Source of the DNA: JBEEOW01 sp041191405
Lineage (GTDB): Bacteria > Bacteroidota > Bacteroidia > Cytophagales > UBA9547
Assembly (NCBI GenBank): GCA_041191405.1
Contig: JBEEOW010000017.1
Coordinates: forward strand, 1 to 64,000
Length of the DNA stretch: 64,000 bases
Direction: 5' to 3'
The position numbers and the translations under genes were made by a program. This document shows positions 34,116 through 43,080 of this stretch, one piece after another. Every line of letters begins with the position of its first letter. Position 1 is the first letter of the stretch. The notes under the pieces were generated by a model. The model worked only from the letters and a program-made list of their open reading frames with translations. It did no database searches and was not told where the DNA came from.

Positions 34116-36050
34116 TTATTTTATTTCAACATCTATTCTATTATTTTCATTCAAATCTTTAGTATTTAGAGGCTGTACATTTCCTGCAGGTTTGTATGAA
34201 AGCCTCGTTGCTAAAATTCCTTTAGATTTTAAATAATCAACAACTGCTTTTGCTCTTTCCTCTGAAAGTTTCATGTTGGATTCAGCGTCTTTTTCAGTAA
34301 AGCAATGAGCTACTATTTGTATTTTCATTGATTTATGACTTGTCATAAGAGTGATTATTTTTCCTAACTCTATACTGCTTTGCTCTTCTTTAATTTTTGA
34401 TTTTCCATCTTCAAAGAAAATGTTGTATAAAGTTGATTTATGACCCGATTTTGGAATTTCCATAAAAATTGAATCTGTTATCAATTGAAAGCTTTTGCTA
34501 CTTGGTACATTAATATTTCTTGACGAGAATAAATGTTTAGCAGCATCAAATTCAAATCCATAATCTTTTCCAGGTTGTAGTACTACAAGGAATTTACCTG
34601 TTGAGCTGTTTGATGAAGTTGTGGCAATAACTTTATCTGTGGCTTCATCAACGATTGTTATATTGGCTCCAATTGGTGTTTTACTTGTTGCATCTTTTAT
34701 TTTTCCACGATACACTACTAAATGTGAAGCTTCGTTAGTTTTAGGTAAGGATAAAACAAAAATATCTTCTTCTCCAAGTGAACCTTCTCTTACTGATGAA
34801 AAATATGCTCTTAAACCATCTGCAGACCATGATATAAATGTTTCATCAGCATAGGTATTGATTGGGTATCCTAAATTTTCTACTTCAGAAACTACTGAAC
34901 CATCAACAGGATTAATTTCAACATCAAATATGTCGAATCCTCCCATTGAATTTAATCCTTTTGAACTAAAGTATAAGTGTTTCCCATCAGCATGAATAAA
35001 TGGTGATTCTTCATCGTATGAAGAGTTAACTTTAGGTCCTAGGTTTATAGGTGTTCCCCATTCTCCTTTTTCATTTAATTTACTCATCCAAATATCTAAT
35101 CCTCCTTGACCTCCTGGTCTATCTGAACTAAAAAATAATATTCTACCATCAGGAGTTATAGAACATGAATTTTCATTAGTAGTTGGTAGGTTAATTACAC
35201 TTCCTAAACTTTTTGGAGCTAACCAGCCTTTTCCTTTTAGGTCACTTACATACAAATCTCCCAGACCTTTGCTGTTTATGATATGAATAAATATTTGTTG
35301 ACCATTTGGAGAAATTCCCACTGCTGCGTCGTGTGATGGAGTATTTATTGTTGGTCCAATGTTTTTTGGAGCGCCCCAAGTGGTGTCGTTTTTCTTTTCA
35401 ACAATGTAAATATCTTCGTAATATTTTGAATCGTGATCGTCAAGTTGTCCTCCTGTACTTCCTTGTCTTCTTGACGTAAATATCATTGTATTCTCATCTG
35501 CAGAAACTAAAGGCATGTAGTCAGCAGCTTTGGTATTGATACCCTTTCCTAAGTTTTTAATTTCAACTTTTACTGGTTTTTTTACAAGTTCTTTACCATT
35601 CTGGCAATTTTCAATGAGTCGTTCTGTGGTTGAAATTGCTTTATCTTTGTCTTTTAGAGTAGCTTTGTATTTTTCAAATGCAGCAATTGCTTCATCAAAT
35701 TTATTTACTGATTGGCAAGCTAAACCTAATTCAAGATTTAGTGTTTTTTCATCATAATTTGCATCAGAAGCTACTTGTAGATATGAAACAGCTTTATCTG
35801 GTCGTTTAATTTTTATATAAACTTTTCCTAATAAATAGCTGATTTCTGGGTGTTTAGGTTGAAGTTTATCAGCTTGGGTTAAATATTTAATTGCTTGGTC
35901 ATATTCATCTATATCAAGATGCCCTTCTCCTGTATTAACTAGTTCTTTTACTCCTTTTTCGTATTCAGGAACATTACTTTTCTTTTGCGCTACAACAATT
36001 GTTGATAACAAAAGAAATATGATTGCGAGGATATTTTTATTTCTTTTCAT
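34116..36050 (-). CDS. PorE-like TPR / beta-propeller / OmpA-family protein
   Basis: 644 residues with a cleavable signal peptide (ends IVVAQ). Residues about 28-160 are TPR repeats (YDQAIKYLTQADKLQPKHPEISYLLGKVYIKIKRPDKAVSYL). About 175-435 form a PD40/WD40-like propeller (ENTMIFTSRRQGSTGGQLDD, GRILFFSSDRPGGQGGLDIW, KHLYFSSKGLNSMGGFDIF). About 445-520 is a carboxypeptidase-regulatory-like domain, and about 535-644 is an OmpA peptidoglycan-binding domain (LSEERAKAVVDYLKSKGI). This order is the one described for PorE of the type IX secretion system, which tethers the machine to peptidoglycan. Bacteroidota carry several paralogues, and PorE is a lipoprotein while this one has no lipobox, so the exact role is open. 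A T9SS is required by the two glucanases in this window. Confidence 0.88.
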   Translation of the reverse strand: MKRNKNILAIIFLLLSTIVVAQKKSNVPEYEKGVKELVNTGEGHLDIDEYDQAIKYLTQADKLQPKHPEISYLLGKVYIKIKRPDKAVSYLQVASDANYDEKTLNLELGLACQSVNKFDEAIAAFEKYKATLKDKDKAISTTERLIENCQNGKELVKKPVKVEIKNLGKGINTKAADYMPLVSADENTMIFTSRRQGSTGGQLDDHDSKYYEDIYIVEKKNDTTWGAPKNIGPTINTPSHDAAVGISPNGQQIFIHIINSKGLGDLYVSDLKGKGWLAPKSLGSVINLPTTNENSCSITPDGRILFFSSDRPGGQGGLDIWMSKLNEKGEWGTPINLGPKVNSSYDEESPFIHADGKHLYFSSKGLNSMGGFDIFDVEINPVDGSVVSEVENLGYPINTYADETFISWSADGLRAYFSSVREGSLGEEDIFVLSLPKTNEASHLVVYRGKIKDATSKTPIGANITIVDEATDKVIATTSSNSSTGKFLVVLQPGKDYGFEFDAAKHLFSSRNINVPSSKSFQLITDSIFMEIPKSGHKSTLYNIFFEDGKSKIKEEQSSIELGKIITLMTSHKSMKIQIVAHCFTEKDAESNMKLSEERAKAVVDYLKSKGILATRLSYKPAGNVQPLNTKDLNENNRIDVEIK

Positions 36051-36092
36051 TTTTAGGATTAATAAAAATTAATATTTAGGGTATTAATACTT

Positions 36093-36100
36093 CAAAGATA
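36093..36100 (-). promoter_or_regulatory. Probable -7 promoter element of the PorE-like gene
   Basis: The minus strand reads TATCTTTG, an exact TAnnTTTG match, 43 bp upstream of the ATG at 36050. Confidence 0.5.
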
Positions 36101-36148
36101 TTGATTTTGCATTATTTTTTATTGGTTTAATGCAAAAAAAACTTTTTT

Positions 36149-36652
36149 TTAAAACAACATTCCTTTTAAATATTCAAGATTGATGTTTGGGTCAAGTATT
36201 TCTACCTGAGATTCTTGATAAAATTTAATTCTTTCGGCTAATTTTTCATTAATAAATACTTCGATTTCACTAGCAGATTTCCCTTTGAGCATGGGTCTGT
36301 GTTCGTTATTTGCTTTTGTTAATCGATTTGCAATTTCTTTAGCTGAAATATTTAAGAAAATTGTTGAACCTTGTTTGTTCATAAATTCCATATTGTCAAA
36401 AAAACATGGAGTACCTCCACCTGTTGCTATTACAATATTGGTTTGGTTTTCAGAAGCTTGGTGTAAATATTTTTTTTCAATTTCTCTGAATAAATTTTCA
36501 CCACCTTCTTCAAATATTTGTGGAATAGATTTATTGGTTTCAGAAACGATATATTCATCTAAATCTAAAAATGGATATTTAAATTTTAGTGCAAGTTGAC
36601 GTCCGAAGGTTGATTTACCAGCGCCTGTCATTCCAACAAGATAAATTTTCAT
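36149..36652 (-). CDS. aroK: Shikimate kinase
   Basis: 167 residues. Phosphorylates shikimate at the 3-hydroxyl in the pathway to chorismate, in the cytoplasm. The P-loop is GMTGAGKSTFGRQLA (about 7-21), the shikimate-binding Asp is in FLDLDEYIV (about 30-38), and ATGGGTPCF (about 76-84) is the conserved GGG segment. The lid Arg region is NEHRPMLKGK. It is the last gene of the minus-strand cluster panC-panD-flippase-aroK; spacing to the flippase gene is 25 bp. Confidence 0.96.
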   Translation of the reverse strand: MKIYLVGMTGAGKSTFGRQLALKFKYPFLDLDEYIVSETNKSIPQIFEEGGENLFREIEKKYLHQASENQTNIVIATGGGTPCFFDNMEFMNKQGSTIFLNISAKEIANRLTKANNEHRPMLKGKSASEIEVFINEKLAERIKFYQESQVEILDPNINLEYLKGMLF

Positions 36653-36677
36653 ATTTTTTTAGTTTAAATGATGTAAA

Positions 36678-37655
36678 CTAGTTTCCTTTTTTCTTAAAAG
36701 CAATAAAAGCTATCCAAGATAATACCCAAAGAATTAATATACCAATACTTTGGATACCATGTGCAACTGCAGCGAATGGGGCAGCTTGAATATGAGTCAT
36801 TCCGAAGATGATAAGTCCTTCAGTAACAAATGTGTGAAATGTACCAACACCGCCTGGGGATGGCAAAATCATTCCTAAGCTTCCCATAGTAAATATTACT
36901 AAAATAACATCTAAACCAAATACGGATGTTTGAGTAAATGCTTTAAATAAACATAATGTGCCACCATAATACATTACCCAAATTAATGATGAATAAAATA
37001 TAAATAATGGAATGTTTTTTACATTTTTAAAACTAAGTATTCCACTTAATAAACCTTTGAAAAAGTTTATTATACCATTATATACTTTTGTAAATAATTC
37101 TTTTTTAGTAAAATATAAAATTGTTCCTATAATTAATATTGCAAGAAATCCAATTTGATAATAATTTATACCTGTATCGGCATTTACTTTAGCTGGAGCA
37201 TTTAAACGTGCAGAAATAAAATTAATTACAGTATCTTTTTCAACCCAAAGCGTAAGTAAAATTACTGCTACCATGAATAATAAATCCATCAGTCTTTCAG
37301 CAAGTACAGTTCCCATGTTATTTTCAATGGGTATATCTTCTTCTTTGGTTAAAATAGCACATCTCGAAACTTCTCCTAATCGAGTTACAGCCATATTAAT
37401 AGCATAACCTGACATTACAGCGTAAAATGAAGTTGAAACTGCTGGAGTTTTACCAAGTGGACCAAGCAACATTCTCCATCGCATGGCTCTAGCCCAATGT
37501 GCAAAAAATGCGGTAATTATACATGCTATAACCCAATAGATGTTAGCAGCTTGTAATTGTTTTATTAATGAAGCTGAATCTATATCACGATATACATACC
37601 ATAATAAACCTCCGCCAAGTCCGAATGAGATGAAGTATTTTAAAAAAGTTTTCAT
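36678..37655 (-). CDS. Flippase-like/lysylphosphatidylglycerol synthase TM-region family protein
   Basis: 325 residues, integral inner-membrane protein with about eight hydrophobic segments. It matches the UPF0104/AglD-type family: the N-terminus has a conserved amphipathic start (FLKYFISFGLGGGLLWYVYRDID), ARAMRWRMLLGPLG follows helix 2, YAINMAVTRLGEVSRCAIL lies in the middle and SLGMILPSPGGVGTFHTFVTEGLIIFG near the C-terminus. Such proteins are membrane homologues of the MprF flippase part; no soluble lysyltransferase domain is present here. It lies 12 bp after panD and 25 bp before aroK. Confidence 0.88.
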   Translation of the reverse strand: MKTFLKYFISFGLGGGLLWYVYRDIDSASLIKQLQAANIYWVIACIITAFFAHWARAMRWRMLLGPLGKTPAVSTSFYAVMSGYAINMAVTRLGEVSRCAILTKEEDIPIENNMGTVLAERLMDLLFMVAVILLTLWVEKDTVINFISARLNAPAKVNADTGINYYQIGFLAILIIGTILYFTKKELFTKVYNGIINFFKGLLSGILSFKNVKNIPLFIFYSSLIWVMYYGGTLCLFKAFTQTSVFGLDVILVIFTMGSLGMILPSPGGVGTFHTFVTEGLIIFGMTHIQAAPFAAVAHGIQSIGILILWVLSWIAFIAFKKKGN

Positions 37656-37667
37656 AAATATTGGATA

Positions 37668-38012
37668 TTATAAACGATTATCTTCGTTAGGGAAAACCAA
37701 AGTAGGAACGTGATTTTTAGCTTCGTTTAAGTCAACAGTTCCATAAGCAATGATTATAATAATATCACCTGCCTGACATTTTCGTGCAGCAGGTCCATTC
37801 ATACAAATTACACCAGAATTTCGCTCACCTTTGATTACATACGTTTCTAAACGTTCACCATTGTTTAAATTAACAACTTGAACTTTTTGATTTTCTACAA
37901 GATTGGCAGCATCCATTAATGCTTCATCAATAGTAATTGAACCTACGTAATGTAGTTCGGCCTGTGTAATTTTTACACGGTGAATTTTTGAATATAAAAC
38001 TTCAATAAGCAT
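37668..38012 (-). CDS. panD: Aspartate 1-decarboxylase
   Basis: 114 residues. Makes beta-alanine for pantothenate. It is a pyruvoyl enzyme made by self-cleavage between G24 and S25 (HYVGSITIDEALMDAANL), both present, and the conserved Lys9 follows the start. INGNGxR-like GVICMNGPAARKCQAGDIIIII matches the second half of the barrel. It lies 30 bp downstream of panC in the same direction, so both pantothenate genes share a transcript. Confidence 0.97.
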   Translation of the reverse strand: MLIEVLYSKIHRVKITQAELHYVGSITIDEALMDAANLVENQKVQVVNLNNGERLETYVIKGERNSGVICMNGPAARKCQAGDIIIIIAYGTVDLNEAKNHVPTLVFPNEDNRL

Positions 38013-38042
38013 TATTCTACTGGGTTTACAACACCTACAAAA

Positions 38043-38885
38043 TTACACATTAAATGTTAAATTATCTATTAATCTCACATCTCCTATGTAAACTGCTATA
38101 CAAATAGCTATTTTTCTGTCAGTTATAGATGGTTGGAGTAATGTTTTTGCAGATACTATTTCTAAATATTCCAACTTTATGTTTTCAAATGTGTTTAAAA
38201 AGGCAAGTGCTTTACTAATTGCATCCTCTTGATTTTGAAAAAAAGTGTATTCTTTTTGTGCAATTTGTAAAGTTTTATAAATGTTGGAAGCCAGATTTTT
38301 TTGGTCTTCAGAAAGCCTTTGGTTGCGAGACGACATTGCTAAACCATTTTTTTCTCGCATAATTTCACATCTAATAATTTCAACATCAATTGCTAAATCA
38401 TTTACTAACGTTTCAATAACAATACATTGTTGAAGGTCTTTTTCTCCGAAATAAGCTTTATGTGGGGATACAATATTTAATAGTTTTGAAACAATGATTC
38501 CAACACCGTTAAAGTGACCTGGTCTAAATTCTCCTTCAAGAATAGTATTAAGGTATCCAAAGTCAATTGAAATAGTTGATTGAGAAGGGTAAATTTCATC
38601 AACACTGGGTAAAAATAGAATATCACAGTTTACTGATTTTAATAATTCTGTATCTGCTTCAACTGTTCGAGGGTAAAACTGGAAGTCTTTAGTGTTATTA
38701 AATTGTGAAGGATTTACGAAAATGCTACAAACAGTTAAATCATTTTCTTGTTTAGATTGTTGTATTAAACTAAGATGCCCTTGGTGTAAAGCGCCCATAG
38801 TAGGAACAAAACCAATACGTTGCCTATTATTTTTGGCGTTTGAAATACAATTTTTTAATTCGTTAATTTTCGTAAATACTTGCAT
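38043..38885 (-). CDS. panC: Pantothenate synthetase
   Basis: 280 residues. ATP-dependent condensation of pantoate and beta-alanine. The adenylate-forming signatures are visible: GFVPTMGALHQGHLSLIQQ with the HxGH motif, SIFVNPSQFNNTKDF, STISIDFGYLNTILEGEFRPGHFNGVGIIVSKLLNIV, YFGEKDLQQCIVI and EKNGLAMSSRNQRL. First gene of the minus-strand cluster panC-panD-flippase-aroK; divergent from the short GT5 gene, with a promoter candidate for each in the 141-bp spacer. Confidence 0.98.
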   Translation of the reverse strand: MQVFTKINELKNCISNAKNNRQRIGFVPTMGALHQGHLSLIQQSKQENDLTVCSIFVNPSQFNNTKDFQFYPRTVEADTELLKSVNCDILFLPSVDEIYPSQSTISIDFGYLNTILEGEFRPGHFNGVGIIVSKLLNIVSPHKAYFGEKDLQQCIVIETLVNDLAIDVEIIRCEIMREKNGLAMSSRNQRLSEDQKNLASNIYKTLQIAQKEYTFFQNQEDAISKALAFLNTFENIKLEYLEIVSAKTLLQPSITDRKIAICIAVYIGDVRLIDNLTFNV

Positions 38886-38925
38886 TACACAATAATGTTG
38901 CTGTATGGAAATAGTTTTTAAACGC

Positions 38926-38933
38926 CAAAACTA
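38926..38933 (-). promoter_or_regulatory. panC: Probable -7 promoter element of panC
   Basis: The minus strand reads TAGTTTTG, matching TAnnTTTG, 41 bp upstream of the panC ATG. Confidence 0.45.
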
Positions 38934-38976
38934 AAGGTTAAAATGATAATTCCTTGAAAATACGAGATTTTTTTTG

Positions 38977-38984
38977 TAATTTTG
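38977..38984 (+). promoter_or_regulatory. Probable promoter of the short GT5 gene
   Basis: TAATTTTG matches TAnnTTTG. A TTG at 38954-38956 lies 20 bp upstream at about the position of a -33 element. The start codon is 43 bp downstream. Confidence 0.5.
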
Positions 38985-39026
38985 TAAAAGTAATTTAGCA
39001 ATTCCGCATATTTCTAACCCAATTTT

Positions 39027-39839
39027 ATGTCAAAAGTGAAAGTTCTGTATGTGGCCAACGAAATGAATCCTTTTCTTGAAACCTCAGATGTGGCAAATTT
39101 CTTAAGAATGTTGCCTCAATATATGCAAGAGAAAGGATTGGAAGTGAGAATTCTTGTACCTAGGTTTGGGATAATTAATGAGCGTAAAAATAGACTGCAT
39201 GAAGTTGTAAGACTTTCGGGAATTAATATTGCAGTAGGGGACGATGAAAAACCATTAGTAATTAAAGTAGCTTCAGTTCCTAACGCAAAACTGCAGGTTT
39301 ATTTTATTGATAATGATGACTATTTCCATAGGAAATCAGTATTTGCAGATGATAAAAATAATCTACATCCAGATAATGATGAAAGAGCAATTTTTTTCTG
39401 TAAAGGTGTTTTAGAGACTGTAAAAAAACTTGGTTGGTCGCCAGATATTATTCACTGTACAGATTGGATGACAGGTTTAATACCAATGTATTTGAAAACA
39501 ACTTATGCAAAAGATCCTGTTTTTAAAGATACTAAGTGTGTATTCTCTGTTTACAATAATCCTTTTAAATATACGTTTGAAGGTAACTTAGCAACCAAAG
39601 CAAAAATGTTTGATTTGGATGCTAGCGTATTTGATACTTTAGAAAATGCAAATTGCGAATCGTTCATTCAAATGGGAATGCAATACGCAGATGCAGTGAT
39701 TAAAGGAGATGAAGATTTAAGTCCTACTTTAAATGAATTATTTGCTGGTGTGGAGTCAAAAATCAAACGTCATATCAATATGGAAGACGAAAATGTATCT
39801 GAAACACACTTTGACTTATACAATGAACTTATTGGCTAA
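39027..39839 (+). CDS. Short GT5 (glycogen/starch synthase catalytic-domain) protein
   Basis: 270 residues that correspond only to the N-terminal Rossmann half of glycogen synthase GlgA (usually about 470-490 residues). KVLYVANEMNPFLETSDVANFLRMLPQYMQEKGLEVRILVPRFG parallels the ADP-glucose-binding start, but the KTGGL glycine loop is replaced by ETSDV. IIHCTDWMTGLIPMYLKTTY matches the HxHDW-type segment in modified form. The C-terminal GT-B half is absent, and there is no sign of truncation: the gene ends cleanly and overlaps the next one by 17 bp. Short GT5-like genes next to panC and DUF4270 occur in many Bacteroidota, so this is a stable separate family whose function is unclear. Confidence 0.82.
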   Translation: MSKVKVLYVANEMNPFLETSDVANFLRMLPQYMQEKGLEVRILVPRFGIINERKNRLHEVVRLSGINIAVGDDEKPLVIKVASVPNAKLQVYFIDNDDYFHRKSVFADDKNNLHPDNDERAIFFCKGVLETVKKLGWSPDIIHCTDWMTGLIPMYLKTTYAKDPVFKDTKCVFSVYNNPFKYTFEGNLATKAKMFDLDASVFDTLENANCESFIQMGMQYADAVIKGDEDLSPTLNELFAGVESKIKRHINMEDENVSETHFDLYNELIG

Positions 39840-41160
39840 ACTTACCTTAATTTGTGTAAGTAGTATAATTTTATTTTCGTGTAAATATAATCAAAACGAG
39901 CTTGGCCTTGATGAAAAACCTGATGGCGGGCTCGTAAATGCTATTTTTACAGACACTGTTGGTTTTAATATGTCAACAGTAATGCTTGATACTGCAGGTA
40001 ATACGGATATTCTTCAAAACAAAGATTTTATTATTGGTACCTACACTGATCCTGTTGTTGGTAAAATTAACGCAAGTTTTTATACCCAATTTGTGCCAAA
40101 TACTTTATTGACAAGTGCTTTTAACGCTAATTGTGTTTTTGACTCGATTCAATTTGTGTATTACTATGGAGGTTCGTTTACAGGAGATATTTCGAGTTCT
40201 CCATTTAATATAAATGTTTTCCGACTCACTGATAGTATATATAGTGCTAGAAAATATTTGTATAACTCTCCGGAAATTGCATCTGAAAATACTCCATTAG
40301 GGACATTTAATGGTATTTTAAATTTTAAAGTTAGAGGGGCAGATTCTGTAGCATTTAAGTTGGATAATGCTTTTGGGGCAGATTTGTTTTCTAAGTTGAC
40401 TTCGTTTACTGCTGAAGCTAAATCAAATTTAGATTTTGTAAAGTACTTTAAAGGTGTCAAAATTACTTCAAATAGCAACAATGCAATTGTTGGAGGTGTA
40501 TGGGGGAGCAGTGGAACCGGTTTAGTAATTTATTACAGAGATGAGAATGGAACACCCAAAAAATTCAGGTACTCTATTAATTCAAACAGATTTACTAAAT
40601 ATAATTTTGATAGAAGCTCAACTTCGTTTAGTAGTTTGGTGAATTATCGAGATTCAATTTCTTCTAATTCTACCAATAACGTATCTATACTTCAGGGAGG
40701 AAGTCCTTTAGCAATTAAAATTTCATTTAATGATATTAAAAATTTACAAAAAGCAACAGGGTATAATATTGCTGTAAATAAAGCGATATTAGAGTTGAAA
40801 AATACTTTTGTTAAAGATACCCTAGGTCAGCCTGTGATTTCTAATTTAAAATTAATTGAATGTGATTCTGAAGGGAAAATATTGCTGAATTCATCTGATT
40901 CAAAAGCAACTGTTCAAAAAGAAAAGGTAAATATTTACGGAGGTTCAAATACTCAATCAGCTATTTATAATTCAACATCTAATTCTTACATTTTCTATAT
41001 CTCTGATTATATTCAAGCTCAATTGTTTGATAAAAAAACAAGGTATTATTTAATTGTATCTGACGACACTTTTGGTTATGGAAACAAAGTTGTTTTAGGA
41101 GACAATAAAAATGTGAATTTTGCATCTAAATTAAAACTTTATTACACTGTTATAAAATAA
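39823..41160 (+). CDS. DUF4270 lipoprotein
   Basis: 445 residues from the ATG at 39823, chosen because it starts a proper lipoprotein signal peptide (MNLLAKLTLICVSSIILFSC, lipid-attached C20); the open frame upstream belongs to the overlap with the GT5 gene. The mature part follows the DUF4270 pattern: NELGLDEKPDGGLVNAIFTDTVGFNMSTVMLDT, FIIGTYTDPVVGKINASFYTQF and SVAFKLDNAFGADLFSKL. Predicted outer-membrane lipoprotein of unknown function. It overlaps the GT5 gene by 17 bp and the RidA gene by 1 bp, so the three are translationally coupled. Confidence 0.88.
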   Translation: MNLLAKLTLICVSSIILFSCKYNQNELGLDEKPDGGLVNAIFTDTVGFNMSTVMLDTAGNTDILQNKDFIIGTYTDPVVGKINASFYTQFVPNTLLTSAFNANCVFDSIQFVYYYGGSFTGDISSSPFNINVFRLTDSIYSARKYLYNSPEIASENTPLGTFNGILNFKVRGADSVAFKLDNAFGADLFSKLTSFTAEAKSNLDFVKYFKGVKITSNSNNAIVGGVWGSSGTGLVIYYRDENGTPKKFRYSINSNRFTKYNFDRSSTSFSSLVNYRDSISSNSTNNVSILQGGSPLAIKISFNDIKNLQKATGYNIAVNKAILELKNTFVKDTLGQPVISNLKLIECDSEGKILLNSSDSKATVQKEKVNIYGGSNTQSAIYNSTSNSYIFYISDYIQAQLFDKKTRYYLIVSDDTFGYGNKVVLGDNKNVNFASKLKLYYTVIK

Positions 41161-41540
41161 TGAGCAAAACTATAATCAATAGTAATTTGGCTCCAGCACC
41201 TATTGGGCCATATAGTCAAGCTGTTTTAGCTGGAAATACTTTATTTATTTCTGGGCAAATAGCTATTAATCAAGCTACAGGAGCGTTGGTTACAAACGAC
41301 ATTGTAGCAGAAACGAACCAAGTAATGAAAAACTTAGAAGCTATATTAAATGAAGCTGGTTTTTCATTTAGTGATGTTGTTAAAAGTGGAATTTTTGTAA
41401 AAGATTTAAATAATTTTGGCGCAATCAATGAAACTTATGGCAAATATTTTTCAGCTAATCCTCCTGCTAGAGAAACTGTAGAGGTTAGCAGATTACCCAA
41501 AGATGTTAATGTTGAAATTTCTATGATTGCTATTAAATAA
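41160..41540 (+). CDS. RidA-family enamine/imine deaminase
   Basis: 126 residues. RidA proteins hydrolyse reactive 2-aminoacrylate and related imines made by PLP enzymes. The family blocks are all present: APIGPYSQAVLAGNTLFISGQIAIN, NDIVAETNQVMKNLEAILNEAGFSFSDVVKSGIFVKDLNNFGAINETYGKYF and PARETVEVSRLPKDVNVEISMIAI, where the Arg in PARETV is the catalytic-site arginine. Its ATG shares one base with the DUF4270 stop codon. Confidence 0.96.
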   Translation: MSKTIINSNLAPAPIGPYSQAVLAGNTLFISGQIAINQATGALVTNDIVAETNQVMKNLEAILNEAGFSFSDVVKSGIFVKDLNNFGAINETYGKYFSANPPARETVEVSRLPKDVNVEISMIAIK

Positions 41541-41548
41541 ATTAAAAA

Positions 41549-42280
41549 ATGAAGAAACTGTTTGTACTTTCAATTGCGTTTGTAATTTCAAATACAATTT
41601 TTGCTCAAAGCGAAAAATTAATTACAAAATTAAATGCAGAAATTTGTCCTTGCATTGAAGAAGCTGTAAAGAAAAATCCTAAAGTTGGCGTAATGGAAGT
41701 TACTCAAACTTGTATGGTTGAAGCTTTTAAAAATAATGCTGATGAGGTTGGAGCTGTAACTGATAAATTTCAAAGTGAAACAAAACTACGTAAATTAGGT
41801 GAAAAACTTGGAGGGAATTTAGCTCAAACTTGTCCTGCTTTTGCTGCACTTGCAGTTGAACAAGCTGGTAGTTTAATGAAAGAAAATGATAAAAATCCTT
41901 TTGACGAAACTCTTTATACAACTACAGATTGTAATGCATTTAACTCAGGTAAATTTGTTACACTTGTAAGTTATATGAATGGCAAAGTTGTTCCAGAATC
42001 TGATAAATCAGCATATTCATTAGTAAGTAATAATGAATGGACTGATGTAACAGAAAATGGTAAATATAAGTCAATCTCTACAGTAGCGAAAACAGATGAT
42101 TGTAATTTAAATTTAACTTTAAAATCAAATACTAATCCTAAATTTGATTCATTTCTTAAAGTTGGAGCAAAAATGAGTATAACTATTTTAGGTGTTGATA
42201 AAAAGAATCCTAAAATATTTTATGTATTGATGACTTTTAATGGTATGAATATCTACCAAAAAATTGAAAAGAAAGCATAA
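41549..42280 (+). CDS. Hypothetical exported protein with paired cysteines
   Basis: 243 residues with a signal peptide ending in IFAQ. The N-terminal mature part (about 25-110) is helical and has three cysteines in ICPCIEEAVKKNPKVGVMEVTQTC and another in AQTCPAFAALA, probably forming disulfides. The C-terminal part (about 125-240) is beta-rich with two further Cys. The Cys-rich helical region resembles proteins of unknown function seen in Bacteroidota; I cannot name the family. It follows RidA by 8 bp and ends before a bidirectional terminator. Confidence 0.7.
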   Translation: MKKLFVLSIAFVISNTIFAQSEKLITKLNAEICPCIEEAVKKNPKVGVMEVTQTCMVEAFKNNADEVGAVTDKFQSETKLRKLGEKLGGNLAQTCPAFAALAVEQAGSLMKENDKNPFDETLYTTTDCNAFNSGKFVTLVSYMNGKVVPESDKSAYSLVSNNEWTDVTENGKYKSISTVAKTDDCNLNLTLKSNTNPKFDSFLKVGAKMSITILGVDKKNPKIFYVLMTFNGMNIYQKIEKKA

Positions 42281-42301
42281 TCGAAATAATTACTAAAAAA
42301 T

Positions 42302-42337
42302 AAAAATCCCTTTTGATTGAGTTCAAAAGGGATTTTT
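42302..42337. terminator. Bidirectional intrinsic terminator between convergent genes
   Basis: 15-bp perfect arms AAAAATCCCTTTTGA and TCAAAAGGGATTTTT with a 6-nt loop. It serves the plus-strand gene ending at 42280 and overlaps the end of the minus-strand VTT gene (stop at 42323). Confidence 0.9.
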
Positions 42338-43027
42338 ATTTTTTAGTGTTTCATCTTTTTCTTCAAAAATCTTTTTCATTAACCAACCCATCATCACCAA
42401 CGAAATCAATAATAAAACTACAAATGACCAAATATCTTTTGGGGCATCGGTAGGGGAGAGTAATGCTTGTTTTATTTTAATTCCTGCCCATACAGCTAAA
42501 GTTGTTCGTGGTATCATACCAACAGCTCCAGCAATCATAAATGCTTTTAAATCGCATCGAACATAGCCTAAAAGTGCATTCATAAATGCAAATGGTAAAA
42601 CTGGCGAAAGGCGGCCACCAATTACTAACAAATATTGATTTTTAGATAATCCTTTTACAATTTTTTGACCTTTGCTTGAGTTTAAAATATCTGATAATTG
42701 AGCATCTCCCAAAAGGTATCTATAAAATTGATATCCTATTAATGCAGCAAGTGTGTAGGATGGAATCATAATCACTAAACCTGTCCAACTCCAAAAATAC
42801 CCAACTATAATTGAAGCAAATGTGGTAGGTAATAAGCCAAATGACATTAAAAATACACCAATAAGCACCACTGCAACAAAATACCACGAAAAAAATGGAA
42901 TCATACCTAAAGATTGCTTGTAGGCCCAAGTGCTTACTAATGAAGCTCCTAGCAGTGGCAAGACCAATGCAAAAAGCATGTACCACAAGCCTTTTGTTTT
43001 TTTATTAAATATTTTTTGCAAAAACAT
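42323..43027 (-). CDS. VTT-domain (TVP38/TMEM64, DedA-like) membrane protein
   Basis: 234 residues with about five membrane segments. The VTT (SNARE-associated) core is visible in LPTTFASIIVGYFWSWTGLVIMIPSYTLAALIGYQFYRYLLG and in the reentrant part LVIGGRLSPVLPFAFMNALLGYVRCDLKAFMIAGAVGMIPRTTLAVWAG, with the family-typical RLSPVLPF and GMIPRT turns. Relatives act in membrane lipid or undecaprenyl-phosphate handling; the substrate is not known here. Divergent from the Cys/Met PLP enzyme gene with only 53 bp between them. Confidence 0.88.
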   Translation of the reverse strand: MFLQKIFNKKTKGLWYMLFALVLPLLGASLVSTWAYKQSLGMIPFFSWYFVAVVLIGVFLMSFGLLPTTFASIIVGYFWSWTGLVIMIPSYTLAALIGYQFYRYLLGDAQLSDILNSSKGQKIVKGLSKNQYLLVIGGRLSPVLPFAFMNALLGYVRCDLKAFMIAGAVGMIPRTTLAVWAGIKIKQALLSPTDAPKDIWSFVVLLLISLVMMGWLMKKIFEEKDETLKNKNPF

Positions 43028-43080
43028 AGTTTAAAGATAGTCTTTTTTTGAAATTTGCAAGATAAGATATTGTTAAAATT

